5,983 nucleotides of DNA, taken from NCBI GenBank assembly GCA_002059205.1, contig MVCQ01000103.1:1-5983 (forward strand), in the 5' to 3' direction. The DNA comes from Candidatus Latescibacteria bacterium 4484_107. GTDB taxonomy: Bacteria; Latescibacterota; 4484-107. The translations under genes were made by a program, and so were the position numbers. The notes below the pieces were generated by a model that saw only the letters and a list, made by a program, of their open reading frames with translations, did not search any database and had not been told where the DNA came from. Positions 5,780 through 5,983 of the stretch are shown piece by piece; within the stretch, counting starts at the first letter, position 1; each line of letters begins with the position of its first letter.

Positions 5780-5895
5780 AAAAAGCCGGAGTAAACTCGG
5801 CACTGGTAAAACCATAAAGCCTCTGAAGAGGCTGGGGATCACTCCCTTCAGGGAGTTATTGATGTTCCCAGTGTCAGCTTTAGCTCGGCTTTCCA
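5780..5895. repeat. 116-bp dispersed palindromic element, copy B
   Basis: This is the second copy of the element at 3611-3726, in the same orientation and without gaps, with 10 substitutions. Both inner hairpins are perfect here: AGCCTC-TGAA-GAGGCT (5818-5833) and ACTCCC-TTCA-GGGAGT (5841-5856). A small CTCCG/CGGAG stem (5775-5779 with 5787-5791) overlaps its left edge. With copy A it brackets the isomerase/oxidoreductase pair. Read as codons, most differences between the copies would change amino acids, which argues against the element being protein-coding. Confidence 0.8.
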
Positions 5896-5983
5896 CAGAG
5901 ATCAACAAATCCCAGCGAATTTCTGACAAGGAGCGCTCCGAGTCCCTCTGGAAAGTATGCGGGAACTACGAACTTCCAAAAAG
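5896..5983. other. Window-end stretch without a confident gene
   Basis: After copy B the sequence shows a perfect 10-bp palindrome, GGAGCGCTCC (5930-5939), and little else that can be named. The + frame beginning at ATG 5862 inside copy B, with AGGGAG 6 nt upstream, stays open to the window edge. A second, later ATG lies at 5957 in another frame. Either could be the start of a gene running out of the window, but the visible coding evidence is too thin to call one. Confidence 0.4.

Noticed and set aside
5699..5929. 76-codon minus-strand frame over the REP-like hairpin and copy B
   Set aside because: It is composed almost wholly of repeat DNA and resembles translations of the other copy because the element is quasi-palindromic.
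5957..5983. ATG 5957 as start of a downstream gene
   Set aside because: Only nine codons are visible and the purine run before it is very close to the start; not supportable.

Overview
The window reads as a GC-rich bacterial chromosome segment with all recognisable genes on the + strand. It looks like the end of a surface-polysaccharide locus followed by a two-gene sugar-metabolism unit. Gene content (DUF7033-type deacetylase, GT4 glycosyltransferase, sugar isomerase/epimerase plus Gfo/Idh/MocA pair) and the density of dispersed palindromic repeats resemble environmental Planctomycetes-Verrucomicrobia-Kiritimatiellota type genomes. That placement is an impression from gene style, not a demonstrated assignment.

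Layout. (1) 1-471: 3' part of a class I SAM-dependent methyltransferase, cut by the window edge. (2) 546-2393: a 615-residue polysaccharide deacetylase-like protein with a DUF7033-like N-terminal domain, a NodB/CE4-like core and a C-terminal beta-rich extension. (3) 2465-3625: a GT4-type glycosyltransferase. These three follow one another on one strand with short gaps and plausibly build or modify a cell-surface glycan. (4) 3797-4555: a TIM-barrel sugar phosphate isomerase/epimerase. (5) 4539-5645: a Gfo/Idh/MocA NAD(P)-dependent oxidoreductase, GTG start, overlapping the isomerase by 17 bp. Genes 4 and 5 are a translationally coupled pair of the type used to oxidise and epimerise or isomerise sugars, inositols or their derivatives. 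(6) 5646-5983: no confident gene; three kinds of repeat stand side by side.

The most unusual aspect is the repeats. At least five short elements (about 476-533, 829-860, 2096-2171, 2364-2449, 5645-5705) are built from three or four tandem micro-units of 7, 8, 10, 9 and 8 nt respectively, usually with an inverted counterpart so that the whole folds as an imperfect hairpin. Two lie inside the deacetylase reading frame without breaking it, and one supplies that gene's last residues and stop codon. A separate 116-bp element occurs twice (3611-3726 and 5780-5895, 106/116 identical, same orientation). It has inverted outer arms and two small inner hairpins. Copy A supplies the glycosyltransferase stop codon, and the two copies bracket the isomerase/oxidoreductase pair as direct repeats. 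A REP-like hairpin (5712-5732) completes the set. I see no CRISPR array, tRNA, rRNA, transposase or known defence system.
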